Shown here: positions 51,301-60,169 of the stretch, piece by piece
How the letters are laid out: each line of letters starts with the position of its first letter
How positions within the stretch are numbered: position 1 is the stretch's first letter
NCBI GenBank assembly: GCA_035650075.1
Contig: DASRII010000526.1
Location: forward strand, 5,293-69,292
Direction: 5' to 3'
Origin: DASSUC01 sp035650075
GTDB taxonomy: Bacteria; Actinomycetota; Actinomycetes; Mycobacteriales; Micromonosporaceae
DNA: 64,000 nucleotides
Position numbers and translations under genes: made by a program
Notes under the pieces: generated by a model
Database searches by the model: none
Told to the model about the DNA's origin: nothing
What the model saw: only the letters and a program-made list of their open reading frames with translations

Positions 51301-51596
51301 GTGCGGCGGACGACGGCGGCGTGGGTTGCGGCGACGCGGCGAAGTGCCGTGCGTGCGTGGTCGGTTTCGCGGGCGGTGGCTCGGCCTATGGCGACGGCGC
51401 CGCGCGCCGTGGCCCGTCCGGATGCCGTTGCGATCCGCTTGGCCGCGCGCCGCACCGCGATGCCACCGCGCGCGGCAGCCCGGCCGGCGGCGCGCCCGAG
51501 CACGGCCGCCCATCGAGCCGAGCTACGAAGCACCGTCCTTGCGAGACGGAGGGCGGCGACCCACCAGGGAACCCCACCGTCGATTCCATCGCCCAT
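48318..51596 (-). CDS. Class A penicillin-binding protein with basic 11-residue repeat extension
   Basis: 1092 residues. Residues 35-330 are about 27 units of 11 residues with Arg at positions 2 and 6 (for example GRAAARSAMGV, RRATARGAVAI, GRATARETDHA). A charged coiled-coil-like stretch follows (330-400), then a basic stop-transfer run and one membrane helix (406-428). The outer part has the GT51 glycosyltransferase (Glu483 in AAEDRSFWIHDGIDL, then GASTITQQYAR) and a transpeptidase with Ser795 (SSFK), Ser859-Leu-Asn and Lys1001-Thr-Gly. The enzyme part is a normal bifunctional PBP of about 690 residues; the 400-residue cytoplasmic part is the oddity. The 111 bases upstream are AT-rich promoter DNA. 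Confidence 0.9.
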   Translation of the reverse strand: MGDGIDGGVPWWVAALRLARTVLRSSARWAAVLGRAAGRAAARGGIAVRRAAKRIATASGRATARGAVAIGRATARETDHARTALRRVAATHAAVVRRTLSASGRAAARSAMGVRRATARGAVAVRRAAAREGTYARIALRRIAGTHAAVVRRAPSASGRAAARLATASGRAAARSAMGVRRATARGAIAIGRATAREADHARTALRRVAATHAAVVRRTSSASGRAAVRLAAASGRAAARETAHARTALRRITAAQAATLRSAARPVVARLRALWTVVARTVDRHTAPFRRFANREMSYADAALHRIGATHARLYHRVVRAPERRLAIFRYDRRLAKAERLRSEREETRHWEAILLAEAQRLTAAKQAAQREARRRTAAQRRVTERRTVLRLLAQERARRRRRRRIAIAFLVAVFLGLGGLGGGVYYADAVPTPAELELPESTMVYFADGRTPMAKLGKETRTILAYDDMVEPVKQAIVAAEDRSFWIHDGIDLTGVLRAAWHNVAGGKPQGASTITQQYARIAADLEGLTYSRKLREAVIAWKLDDKYSKKEILAFYLNTVPFGRGAYGVEAAAQAFFGKSASLSAPPERRVTVAEAMLLASLVKQPEPSPVNPDREPGYDPARGGTAAANSRTRWEYVRAGMIELGYLTQADADALDYPTVRDITTLAGLSGMDQPTGLIASHVMSELRQSATFRNKPVDHILSGGYRIVTTIDRRAQEAAEAAADIRRVTAPVAVQGQPANWQAALVAVEPGTGRILAYYGGRSGTGADHAGWFYDDSGRPRGFGQHPPGSSFKIYDLAEALREGIPITSRWDSPATKEFPASGRTRATKAGPIRNSTTAKCQPHCTLWEATVASLNVTFFELTERLGTASVIDMARRAGIDSMWSDRLGKAEATRVDLRNKELTELAQGFTTEVGIGQYGITVLDNANGMATFAAGGKRAQAHFVKEVTKRGDRVYSEQLTQSDVGLSPGQLAELNWTLSQVPSARLPNGWVAAGKTGTWQSAENINRNAHTWMVGYTRALAVAVWLGTTDGHALRTADGKYEVTGSSHAAPIWRQFIVDATAAMGLDPAKQPMATPAVAPSAGRTP
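50606..51494 (-). repeat. Tandem repeats coding for 11-residue (33-base) basic units
   Basis: The 5' part of the PBP gene is built of 33-base units grouped in near-identical blocks of 165 and 198 bases (five and six units). A landmark GCGGCGGACGACA/G recurs at 50940, 51138 and 51303. High nucleotide identity between the blocks points to recent tandem duplication. Confidence 0.85.
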
Positions 51597-51707
51597 AAAT
51601 CAAGATTTTCCGAGCGCCGGACGCTTCTCACGACCGGTGACACGGCCGACATTTTGTCGCGCGCAAAAACACTACTATCACCACAGAATGGGTATTATCC
51701 GGCAAGT

Positions 51708-52613
51708 TCACTCACCATCGTGGACATTGCGTAGCCCGTTCGTCGCCGCAAGCACCTGCGCCAGCGCGTGGGAGGCCTGGCGGATCATTCCGGGATTGGT
51801 GTCCCAGTAGTACGGCAGTGCCACGACCGCCTGGCAGAGCGCCCAGCCACGGCCGCGTAACCAGGACGCGTCGTCGACGGCGAGTTCGGCCCGGAATCGC
51901 TGCCGGCTCTCGCCGGCGAACACATTCCACGCCGCCTGCAGGTCGCATGCGGGATCGCCGACGTTCAGGCCGAAGTCGATGACCGCTGACAGGCGGCCGT
52001 CGACGACGAGCAGGTTTCCCGGCAGCAGGTCACCGTGTAGCCACACGTCCCGGCCGGCCCAGGCCGGCGCGTCGAGCGACTCCTCCCAGGAGCGGAGCGC
52101 GGCACGGCCGTCGATCCGGTTGCCAAGCTCCACAATGGACCGTCGGACGTTCTCGTCGTTCTCCGCGAGCGGCGCGCCGCGTGCTCCGGGACGTCGTGGA
52201 GGCGCACCGGTCGTGTCGATCCGCCGTAGCGCGTTGACGAACGCGGCAAGGTCGATGGCCGCCCGCTCGAGGTCGACGAGCGTGCCGTTGGCGTTGTCAC
52301 CGGGCAACCAGGTGTACACCGACCAGGCGAACGGATAGCCCTCGGCGGGACGCCCCATCGCCAGCGGCTGCGGAACCGCGAGCGGCAGGTGCGCCGCGAG
52401 CTTCGGCAGCCACGTCGCCTCCTTGACGGCCTGCCCGGTGGCCCATCCGATGCGCGGTAGCCGGACGGCCAGGTGAGCGCCGAGGCGGTAGATGTCGTGA
52501 TCGGTCCCGTACGACTCGACGGGCACGATCCGCAGCTGGGCCCATTGCGGGAACTGACCGGCGAGCAGCCGGCGTACGAGCGCGACGTCGGTCCGGATCT
52601 CATCTGCGTGCAT
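51708..52613 (-). CDS. Aminoglycoside phosphotransferase (APH)-family kinase
   Basis: 301 residues from ATG 52613 (GTG 52625 is an alternative). The kinase-like fold has the catalytic loop HGDLLPGNLL and the metal-binding IDFGLNVGDPACDLQAAW, with an N-lobe YRLGAHLAVRLPRI. APH-family members phosphorylate aminoglycosides, macrolides or cell metabolites; the substrate here is unknown and resistance should not be assumed. TAGTGT lies 8 bases before the ATG. Confidence 0.88.
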   Translation of the reverse strand: MHADEIRTDVALVRRLLAGQFPQWAQLRIVPVESYGTDHDIYRLGAHLAVRLPRIGWATGQAVKEATWLPKLAAHLPLAVPQPLAMGRPAEGYPFAWSVYTWLPGDNANGTLVDLERAAIDLAAFVNALRRIDTTGAPPRRPGARGAPLAENDENVRRSIVELGNRIDGRAALRSWEESLDAPAWAGRDVWLHGDLLPGNLLVVDGRLSAVIDFGLNVGDPACDLQAAWNVFAGESRQRFRAELAVDDASWLRGRGWALCQAVVALPYYWDTNPGMIRQASHALAQVLAATNGLRNVHDGE

Positions 52614-52691
52614 CCTGGTCGACACTACGCGATCCGGTAGCCCACTCCCGGAGTCGTCGTGATGATGGGTGGCTCGCCCAGCCGCAGGTGC

Positions 52692-53591
52692 CTATTGCAT
52701 CGTCGTCCGATGTGGATGGTCGAACGACCGCGGACAGTAGAAGATCCATAGCGTGTAGCCGCGACCGATCTGAACCGACGTCGGGTCGCGGTCGTCCCCG
52801 CCCGCCGCGAGGAGCAGCCGCATGTCGCTACCGCACTCGCAGATCATCGGTTGCGGGTCGGTCAGGCTCCAGTCGGCGAAGCCGCCCATCTTCCAGCCGC
52901 GCGCGATAGCCAGGTCGCCGTAGCTCTGTCCGCTCGGCCGGTCGTTGTCCCACTCGCGGACCCGGTGGGCGAGGTCGCCGGGCAGCAGATCGCGGTACGG
53001 GTACTCGGCCACCTGCTCCGGATGCAGGACGCACGGATCGGGCAGGTAATACCCGCTCTCCATCACGGCCGGCTCGGGCACGTCGGTGAGCACGTCGACG
53101 ACGTCGGCGCTGCGCCGCCACCGCAATGTGACCTCCGGTAGGTAGAGCGGGAGGTGGTCCAGCGGGCACCACAGCACCTGCAGGACGTCGGCGTCCGGCG
53201 GGCCGAGGAAACCCGGCACGTCCTTGCGGTACAGCTGTGCCACGGCGAGCAACCACGCCGGCTGCCCACCGGGCGGCGGTGGCTCGTCCGCCTCGCGGAG
53301 TGCGGCCCGCTCCTCGTCGGTCAGTTGCAGTTGCTCGCCGGGGCGGGTCCGGGCCCAGGCCGCCGCGAGGGTCCGGCGCCGCAGCCGCTCGCCGTCGGGC
53401 CGGCGTGGGTCGCCGACGGGCTCGTGCTCGGCCGGGCACACGGGCCACGGCTCGGTGGCCGGCCAGAGCAGCGGACCGCCGATCGAGCTGTCGGTCACGG
53501 CGGGCGTGCCGGGCGTCGGGTGCAACCTGGTCGCCGTACCGGCATGCGCGCGCAGGTCCGGAAGCAGCTCGGCGAGATCGGTGCGTGTCAT
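52692..53591 (-). CDS. YwqG/DUF1963-like protein
   Basis: 299 residues, start in an ATGA overlap with the upstream gene. TDSSIGGPLLWPATEPWPVC near residue 35 and LLAVAQLYRKDVPGFLGPPD resemble the conserved parts of DUF1963 (YwqG) proteins, and a late SLTDPQPMICECGSDMRLLL carries a CxCG element. It is the last gene of the six-protein operon to its right. Function unknown. Confidence 0.65.
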   Translation of the reverse strand: MTRTDLAELLPDLRAHAGTATRLHPTPGTPAVTDSSIGGPLLWPATEPWPVCPAEHEPVGDPRRPDGERLRRRTLAAAWARTRPGEQLQLTDEERAALREADEPPPPGGQPAWLLAVAQLYRKDVPGFLGPPDADVLQVLWCPLDHLPLYLPEVTLRWRRSADVVDVLTDVPEPAVMESGYYLPDPCVLHPEQVAEYPYRDLLPGDLAHRVREWDNDRPSGQSYGDLAIARGWKMGGFADWSLTDPQPMICECGSDMRLLLAAGGDDRDPTSVQIGRGYTLWIFYCPRSFDHPHRTTMQ

Positions 53592-55228
53592 TGCTCCAGG
53601 ATGTCGTACCGCAGCCCAGACGAGCCCTCGCCGAAGCCCGGTGCCTTGACCCGGGCCCGCCACACCACGACCGCGCGTCCGCCGGTGACCAGCCGGTCCT
53701 GCCGGGTCAGGTGCAGGCCCTCGCGCAGCGCCTCCTCGTCGGCGATCGCGGTACCGGGGTCGTGCGGCACGATCCGGCCCCGGACCCCCTCGTCGCCCAC
53801 GCCGATCGCCTCCGGCGGCACCTCGGCCAGCCGCAGCAACGGCCGGCCGCCGTCGCCGGTCGCGCTCATCAGCGGGTACCAGTAGTCGGGCAGTGCCGTG
53901 CCGAGGCGGTACCGCAGTCGCTCGGCGGCCCGACCACCGGCGTCGAACGCGGGGTCGGTGGGCGGCCGCAGCCGTAGGTAACGCTGGTACCGGTCGACCG
54001 GCTCACCGTCCCCGTCCCGTGTCGTGCGCTCCACCAACCAGGCCAGGTTCGCCAGCTCGTCACGGACCACGAGAACGTCCTCTATGGACGGTCCGGCCAG
54101 CGGTGCCGGCGACGGCGGTACCAGCAGCCGCATCCCCGCGCCGGCAGCCGGATCCGGGTCGGTGCTCGTCAGCTCCCACATCCGCCAGGGACCGCGACCG
54201 CCGTCGACGGCCGCGACGGCCGGTACCTCGGTGGTGGTACCGAACGTGTCAGTGACGGTCAGCCGGGCGATGACGGTGACGCCGGCCGGTACGGCCAGCG
54301 GTACGAGGAACCAGTCGTTGGCGTACTGGTGCGCGAACGACACGAGGACGGCGTGTGCGGCATCGGTGCCGGCTAACGTGTCGAGGTTGACGTCGCCGTC
54401 CTCCAACTCCCAGAAACGCGGCCGGGGCATGCCGGGGTACGTGACCGGTACCGGATGGACCTCGACCGCTGCGGGCTGCTCGCCCGATCCCGTGGACGGG
54501 TCGAGGTCGGCGCGGTCGAAGGTGTACCACTCGATGCCGGATCCGTCGTACTCGTCCGCCGGCAGCGCCGTGGTGGCCTGCGGTAGCCGTGCGGTGAGGC
54601 GGAACCGGTACTCGAGCCGCTCCGGGTCCCACGCGGCGGGGGCCGGATCGGCGCCGGTACCGACGACGGCGTCGGCGAGCCAACCGAGCCACGCCCGGCA
54701 GGCTCCCTCCACCCCGGCGGCCGAGCCCGGTGGGAGGCCGGGGATCGCCGGCATCGTGCCGCTGTCCCCGCGTACGCCGAGCGCCGCCACGAGCGTGTGG
54801 TAGAGCGGTCGCGGATCGGGTATCCGGCGGACGAACGGTTGGATCCGTAGGCCGGCGTCGGTCGGGGCGAACGGGAACGCCGCAGCGAGCGCGGTCCGAG
54901 CCGTCGCCACGCCGGCGTCGACGAGCCGCCTGCCGAGGTCGCTGGCCAGCTCGACGAGCCGGCCGAGGTCGAGGTCGTCGATGCGGGGTCGCGGCTCGGC
55001 CTCGACGAGTGGCTCGATGGCGGTGACCGGTCCGTCCATCCACAGTGGAGCGGTGGCCGCTCCCAGCCGCACCTGGATCGGCGAGCCCGCGTCGTCGGCG
55101 ACGAACCCGCGGGTCTGCCACTGTCTGGCCAGCAACCACAGCGGATCGCGTACCGGTGCGGACAGCGCCTCTTCGCGGCTCTCCGGCGTCGACGCGGTGG
55201 ACACGGGACGCAGGCTCAGGTCAGGCAT
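53588..55228 (-). CDS. Large-protein operon, 546-residue uncharacterised component
   Basis: 546 residues from ATG 55228. No signal peptide or membrane helix. A conserved-looking block WLLARQWQTRGFVADDAGSP occupies residues 31-50, and GIEWYTFDRADL lies near residue 235. The rest is beta-rich with many Pro/Trp. I recall the WLLARQWQ-x-DDAGSP signature from other uncharacterised bacterial proteins that occur with the same neighbours. It overlaps the gene upstream by 8 bases and the YwqG-like gene downstream by 4, so it is part of one transcript. Confidence 0.8.
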   Translation of the reverse strand: MPDLSLRPVSTASTPESREEALSAPVRDPLWLLARQWQTRGFVADDAGSPIQVRLGAATAPLWMDGPVTAIEPLVEAEPRPRIDDLDLGRLVELASDLGRRLVDAGVATARTALAAAFPFAPTDAGLRIQPFVRRIPDPRPLYHTLVAALGVRGDSGTMPAIPGLPPGSAAGVEGACRAWLGWLADAVVGTGADPAPAAWDPERLEYRFRLTARLPQATTALPADEYDGSGIEWYTFDRADLDPSTGSGEQPAAVEVHPVPVTYPGMPRPRFWELEDGDVNLDTLAGTDAAHAVLVSFAHQYANDWFLVPLAVPAGVTVIARLTVTDTFGTTTEVPAVAAVDGGRGPWRMWELTSTDPDPAAGAGMRLLVPPSPAPLAGPSIEDVLVVRDELANLAWLVERTTRDGDGEPVDRYQRYLRLRPPTDPAFDAGGRAAERLRYRLGTALPDYWYPLMSATGDGGRPLLRLAEVPPEAIGVGDEGVRGRIVPHDPGTAIADEEALREGLHLTRQDRLVTGGRAVVVWRARVKAPGFGEGSSGLRYDILEQ

Positions 55229-57446
55229 CGGGTACCTCCACTCCGGCGACGGTGCACAGCTCGGCCGCTGTCGCCCGGTCCCGCGCGAGGGCGAACGTCG
55301 CCGTGACCACGTCGAGCAGCGTGTCGAGGTCCCAGGTGTGCGCCGGGCGGTCCGGACTCGGATCCGGGTGCACCGCGACGAGCAGCGTCTGCGGCGGCGC
55401 GGCATCGGGTTGGTCGTAGTGGAATGCGACGCCGGTGTCGTGGCCCTCCGCCGGAACGGGTTGGGACCAGGTGTCGAGCACGAGCCCCGCGACTGTCGCG
55501 GGCACCTGGTTGCCGAAGCTGGCCTGTACGACGAGCGATACCGCGCCCGCCCTCGGTGCCGGCGTCGCACCCGCCCACGTGTCCACGGTCCGCGTCGGCA
55601 GTTGCGTCACCCGGGGCTCCAACCGCTCCGCCGCACCGAGCGTCTCGGCGAGGTCGAGTGTGGCGAGGAAGGTACGGGTCGCCGGCCGGACGCGAGCGTG
55701 GTCCAGCAGCCAGGCCCGCACCGACGATCGTCCGGACCCGCTGAGCCGGTTCGCCCCGGCGGCGAGGTCCGCGGTCGCGGTGGCGTCCAGCGGCGACACG
55801 AACGCGGCCGGCATCGGCAGCCGGAACCCGGCAAGCTCCTCGGCGCGGCTTCGCGCGCGGACGAGGCTGCCTGTGGGGTTCGCGGGATCGGCCGTGAACG
55901 GCGACGCGGCCCGGCGCGGCCGCAGCCGTGCCACCGCGGCCCCGGCCGCGGCCAAGAGCAGTTCGGGGTCCGTCGACGCCGGCACCGCCTCGGCCACCCC
56001 CGCGCTGGCCGCCTGCAGCAACAGCTCCAGCAGTGCCGGTACCTCCGCCGGCGGCGACTCCAGGCTCTCGACGAGCTGATCGAGCCATGCCTCCACGGCG
56101 CGCACCCGTTCCGCCACGACCTCGACCGCCGCGGCGCTGGGTGGGGTCGCGTCGGCCGCGGCCGGGTGAACGAGGTCCTGCGGATCCAGGGCGCGGGCCG
56201 CGGTCGTCGCCGCTCCCGCGGCCCGCGCGGCCGCCAGCAGGTCGGCCAGCTGGACACCCCCCGGCACGGGTGACACCGGTTCGACGACGATCCGGCCCTC
56301 CGGCGGCGGTTCGCCGTGAACGGCGCGCCAGCGCCGTTGTCCCGCGTCGGCCAGCCGCAGCTCCAGCTCGGCCGGGTTGGCCGCCACGCGGATCCAGCCG
56401 AACGGGTCGAGGTCCACTTCGGACAGTGCCATGTCCACGGGCACCCTCGGGTCGGGCTCCCCATCGTCATCCTGCCCGGGCGGACCGGACTCACCGCCGG
56501 GCGGCCCGGACTCGATGGGGCCCGGCTCGGGCGGTGGACCGGGCACTTCCGGCATGACCAGCCGGACGAGCACGGCGACGTGCGCCGGATCGGGCAGCAG
56601 CCGGGCGACCCAGGTCGCGGTGACCGGGTCCAGGCGCGCGCTGGGACCCGGCCACGGCACGGTCCACGGGGCGGGACGTCCCGGATCGACGAGCGCCAGC
56701 AGCCGATGGGTGACGTCGTACCCGGGCCGTGGTGTGCGGATCACGTCGAACTCGTCGGGCACCCGGCCCTGTGCGGCGACCGCCAGCGAGCCACCCGACC
56801 GGGCGGGGTTGCCCTGGACGAGCTGGTGCACGCTCTCCGCGGTCACGAGGTCCGCCACGGCGTCGACCCGCTCGTCCAGACGGTCCAATATGGACAGTAG
56901 GCGGATCTGGTCGGCATCGCCGACAGCAGGGAGGGCCAGCTCGGGATCGATGATGTCGGCCGGGCCGGTGGGGAACGGGATGGTCGTGTGGTCCCAGTGC
57001 GGTGGGTCGACCGCGATCGCGGCCCGGTACCGCTCACGCAGCGCCAGCCCGTCAACGGTCGCGGTGAGCGCGGCGGAGTTCGAGGCCTCGCGCAGCAACT
57101 CGGCGAGCGCCTGGCTCACCACCAGCGTGGCCGCGTCGACCGCCGCGACCGCCGCGGCCACCTCGTTCGCCTCGAAGCGATGGGCCTCGGCGTCGGCGGA
57201 GTCGAACCGTTCCTGGGCGGTGGTGGCCGCGGCCCGCGCTTGGCTGAGCGCGTCACCGGCGGCCGACACCTCGGCCCGGGCCGCGACCGCATCCGGCGAG
57301 GCGAGATATGCGTCGAGAGCCGCGACGCGCTGTTGTGCCGCGCCGAGGTCGCGCAGGATCGCCGCACGTTGTGCGGTCCACGCGACCAGTTCCGCGCTGT
57401 CTTCGGGGTCGACGGTGAAGCCAATACCATCGTCGCGCATTGCCAT
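55221..57446 (-). CDS. Large-protein operon, 741-residue uncharacterised component
   Basis: 741 residues from ATG 57446, with GAGGAC 9 bases upstream. The N-terminal 150 residues are helical and coiled-coil-like (ILRDLGAAQQRVAALDAYLA). The C-terminal part has FGNQVPATVAGLVLDTWSQP followed by EGHDTGVAFHYDQPDAAPPQ, a signature I remember from uncharacterised proteins linked with those around it. An acidic Pro/Gly-rich linker (EPGPIESGPPGGESGPPGQD) lies near residue 300. No membrane helix. Starts 11 bases after the upstream stop. Confidence 0.8.
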   Translation of the reverse strand: MAMRDDGIGFTVDPEDSAELVAWTAQRAAILRDLGAAQQRVAALDAYLASPDAVAARAEVSAAGDALSQARAAATTAQERFDSADAEAHRFEANEVAAAVAAVDAATLVVSQALAELLREASNSAALTATVDGLALRERYRAAIAVDPPHWDHTTIPFPTGPADIIDPELALPAVGDADQIRLLSILDRLDERVDAVADLVTAESVHQLVQGNPARSGGSLAVAAQGRVPDEFDVIRTPRPGYDVTHRLLALVDPGRPAPWTVPWPGPSARLDPVTATWVARLLPDPAHVAVLVRLVMPEVPGPPPEPGPIESGPPGGESGPPGQDDDGEPDPRVPVDMALSEVDLDPFGWIRVAANPAELELRLADAGQRRWRAVHGEPPPEGRIVVEPVSPVPGGVQLADLLAAARAAGAATTAARALDPQDLVHPAAADATPPSAAAVEVVAERVRAVEAWLDQLVESLESPPAEVPALLELLLQAASAGVAEAVPASTDPELLLAAAGAAVARLRPRRAASPFTADPANPTGSLVRARSRAEELAGFRLPMPAAFVSPLDATATADLAAGANRLSGSGRSSVRAWLLDHARVRPATRTFLATLDLAETLGAAERLEPRVTQLPTRTVDTWAGATPAPRAGAVSLVVQASFGNQVPATVAGLVLDTWSQPVPAEGHDTGVAFHYDQPDAAPPQTLLVAVHPDPSPDRPAHTWDLDTLLDVVTATFALARDRATAAELCTVAGVEVPDA

Positions 57447-57457
57447 GACAAGTGTCC

Positions 57458-60169
57458 TCAAGGGAGTCTGACGTGAAAGGTATGGTGGGCCGGCAGGGGC
57501 CGGTTCGCGTCGTGGGCGGCCAGCTGGATGGTCAGCTCGGTGACCGTGTCCGCCGCGTCCGCGCGCTCGTTCTCCGCCAGGTGGTACGGCACGTACGCGT
57601 CCACCGCGCGGTTGTAACGCACCTGCGCCGCCTGCTCCGCCGCGCGGGCCGCCTCGAGCGCGTCGCGTAGCTCGGCCGCGGCCTGTTGCAAGGAAGCGAG
57701 CGTGGAGCGCGCCAGCGCGAGCTCGTGCCGGCGATCCTGGAGCTGCAGCTCGACCTGCTCGAGCGCGGTACCGGTGCGGAAGCGGGTCAGCTTGCGCAGC
57801 GCCGACAGGTACTGCGGTAGCCCGGCAGTGGTCAGGTCGCGCTCGAACTGGTAGCCGAGCACAGCGGCGAGCGGTTGGCCGGCGCGGACCGCGGCGAGAA
57901 CCCAGAGCGCGTCCCGCATCCGGTGCGACGAGAGGTCGACGGCCAGCGACAGCCGTCGCTCTGCAGCAGGTTCGAGCGGTAGGAGCGCGTCCCGGCCTGC
58001 CCGGGCCTTGTCGAGCCGACGACGGGCGTCCTCGTCGCCCGGCGCCGCGGCGACATCGGCCTCGGCCTGCCGGACCAGCGCGGTCCACGCCCGGCGGCGT
58101 TCACCGAGGTAGCCCGATCGCAGCACGGCCGCGGTCGACGCCTGCGCGAGCGACGGCGCGTGCACATGACCGAACGAGCGCGGCAGCACGCGTGGCGCGA
58201 CATCGGTCAGCCAGCCGAACGCGCCTACCGCCACGTTGCCCGGGTGTGCGCGCCGGAGCGCGTCCAGCCGTTCGGTGGCCGCCGCGGTCACCCACGTGTC
58301 GAACCGGTGTGACGCGGTATCGAGGAACTCCGCCACTACCCGCGCCAGCTCCGACCGATCGGCGGAGGCGAGCGTCGACAAAGCGGTGTCCACTGTGGTC
58401 AGACGATCGGAGGGTGCGGCGCGCTTGGCGGCGACGGCGATCTGGGCGAGCAGCGAGCCGGTGCGGGTAGCGACCGGCAGGCTGGCCAGGTCCGCCACTG
58501 CCGTGGCGGCCACGACGGGCAGGACGGTCGCGGCCGAGGTGTCGCCCTCGGTCGGCCCGACGAGACCGTCGAGCCCGTCGGCCGTGACCGCTGAACCGTC
58601 GGTCCACCCGACTGAGGACGCCGACTCCAGTAACAGCGTCGCCAACTCGGCGTCGTCGTCGAGCGTGACATGACGCGCCGGACCGCCGCCGACACCGGGC
58701 GGTGGCGCGGCCGGATCGGTCCGTACCGCGGGTCCGGTCGCGGCGGCCCATGCGCCGAGTGCCCCGGCCAGTCCCGCGCCCGCTTCGCCGTCGCGGGGCC
58801 GCCACCGACCCGGCGCGGTCGCGGGCAGCACACCGTAGGGTTGGCGCCCGATCCGCACCGCCGGCGCCGGGCCGCCCGGCTCCAGCCATGACCACAATCC
58901 GTCGGTACCGGGACCGAGCCGCCGCCGCAGCGCACCCTGCGCGCCCAACCCGACGACGAGCCGTGCGGCGTTCACCAACGCGGTACCGTCCACTGTGGCG
59001 CCGGCCAGTGCGGCGACACCGGTACCGGGCACGCCCAGCAACCGTGCGATCCGGCCGCCACCGGTCTGCTCGCCGAGCTGTGGCTGATCGTGCAGCACGC
59101 TGTCCCGCACCGCACGCGCCGCCAACTCCTGCGCGCGCGGGCTGTGCGCCGAGCGCACCGCCGCGCTGTTGTTCGTCGCGGTACCGGCGGCCAGCAGTTC
59201 GACGCCGGAGCTGACCGAGTGTGCCGACAGCAGTTCGCCGAGTCCACCGGCTCCACTTCGGACACCCAGTACCACGAGCGCTTCGATGGGCGGTGCGTCG
59301 GCCGGGACCGTGATGGCGACCGCCATGCCCGCCGCCCGGGCCGCGGCCAGATCGCTCCACCACGCGGTACCGCCCACGGCATCGGCGTCGAACGCGGGCA
59401 GCCGCAACGGCTCCACCACCCGCGCGGACCACGTGACGAACCGTGGCGCCTCGCCCGGCGACGCGACGTCGATCGGTACTCCGTCGGCCAGCGCTACGAC
59501 CGCGAACCGGTCCGGCAGCAGCCGTACCACGGGTGGCTGGGGCCACTCGGTGTCCCGTCCCTTGGGTGGCGGCGAGTCCGGCCGGGTCGCCAGAACCAGC
59601 CAGGCGGCGCGGGTGGGGCCGAACCGGCGGACCAGTTGTTGCCAGGTCTCCTCGGGATCGGTCGCCGCGGCGGCGTACACCTCCCAGAAGTGCGTCGCCC
59701 AGGTCAGCTCGTCGGCGGTCAGCGTCGGGTCGTGCGCGTCGACCGATACGTCGTCGGGGTAGATGCGCACGTGCAATGTGCCGTCCAGCCACCGGGTCTG
59801 CAGCCGTAGCGGCAGCAGTACCAGTGGTGTCTCGTTGTCCGGACCGCCGAGGAGCCGGGCGGTACCGACCTCGCGGGCGGCCTCGTGGTCCTCGATGTGC
59901 TGTGCCAGCTCGGGCAGTTCGGCGTCGATGCGGGCGCGCTCGGCGGTGTTGGCCGCGAGCTGGTCGACGTGCGCCGATGCCTCCGACACGGCGATCTGCA
60001 AGGTGGCGGCCCAGCCGGTGAGCGTACTCAGCCGGGCCTGGGCGGCGACCAGGTCGGCGGACGCCGCGGTCTGCGCGTTGACCAGCTGGTCTCGGATCGT
60101 TTCCCACTCGGTCAGCGCGTCCAGGTAGTCCTGCGGGTCCTGGGAGGGGTCATAGTCGACGGGGCGCAT
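57458..60169 (-). CDS. Large-protein operon, 903-residue uncharacterised component
   Basis: 903 residues from ATG 60169, overlapping the upstream stop by one base (TGATG). An N-terminal coiled coil (about 10-100) is followed by a beta-rich region. A block HAPSLAQASTAAVLRSGYLG at about residue 668, LAVDLSSHRMRDALWVLAAV at about 741 and LGYQFERDL at about 768 form the strongest signature and look like a conserved helical core. A second coiled coil (about 800-860) is near the end. I know these blocks from other uncharacterised bacterial proteins, not from any with a known role. Confidence 0.82.
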   Translation of the reverse strand: MRPVDYDPSQDPQDYLDALTEWETIRDQLVNAQTAASADLVAAQARLSTLTGWAATLQIAVSEASAHVDQLAANTAERARIDAELPELAQHIEDHEAAREVGTARLLGGPDNETPLVLLPLRLQTRWLDGTLHVRIYPDDVSVDAHDPTLTADELTWATHFWEVYAAAATDPEETWQQLVRRFGPTRAAWLVLATRPDSPPPKGRDTEWPQPPVVRLLPDRFAVVALADGVPIDVASPGEAPRFVTWSARVVEPLRLPAFDADAVGGTAWWSDLAAARAAGMAVAITVPADAPPIEALVVLGVRSGAGGLGELLSAHSVSSGVELLAAGTATNNSAAVRSAHSPRAQELAARAVRDSVLHDQPQLGEQTGGGRIARLLGVPGTGVAALAGATVDGTALVNAARLVVGLGAQGALRRRLGPGTDGLWSWLEPGGPAPAVRIGRQPYGVLPATAPGRWRPRDGEAGAGLAGALGAWAAATGPAVRTDPAAPPPGVGGGPARHVTLDDDAELATLLLESASSVGWTDGSAVTADGLDGLVGPTEGDTSAATVLPVVAATAVADLASLPVATRTGSLLAQIAVAAKRAAPSDRLTTVDTALSTLASADRSELARVVAEFLDTASHRFDTWVTAAATERLDALRRAHPGNVAVGAFGWLTDVAPRVLPRSFGHVHAPSLAQASTAAVLRSGYLGERRRAWTALVRQAEADVAAAPGDEDARRRLDKARAGRDALLPLEPAAERRLSLAVDLSSHRMRDALWVLAAVRAGQPLAAVLGYQFERDLTTAGLPQYLSALRKLTRFRTGTALEQVELQLQDRRHELALARSTLASLQQAAAELRDALEAARAAEQAAQVRYNRAVDAYVPYHLAENERADAADTVTELTIQLAAHDANRPLPAHHTFHVRLP

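Noticed and set aside
50849..51810. Long plus-strand frames opposite the PBP repeats
   Set aside because: They are shadows of the Arg/Ala repeat DNA on the other strand; they lack starts with ribosome binding sites and no domain is visible.
51708..52613. APH-family protein called as an aminoglycoside resistance gene
   Set aside because: The catalytic motif defines only the superfamily; nothing indicates aminoglycoside specificity.
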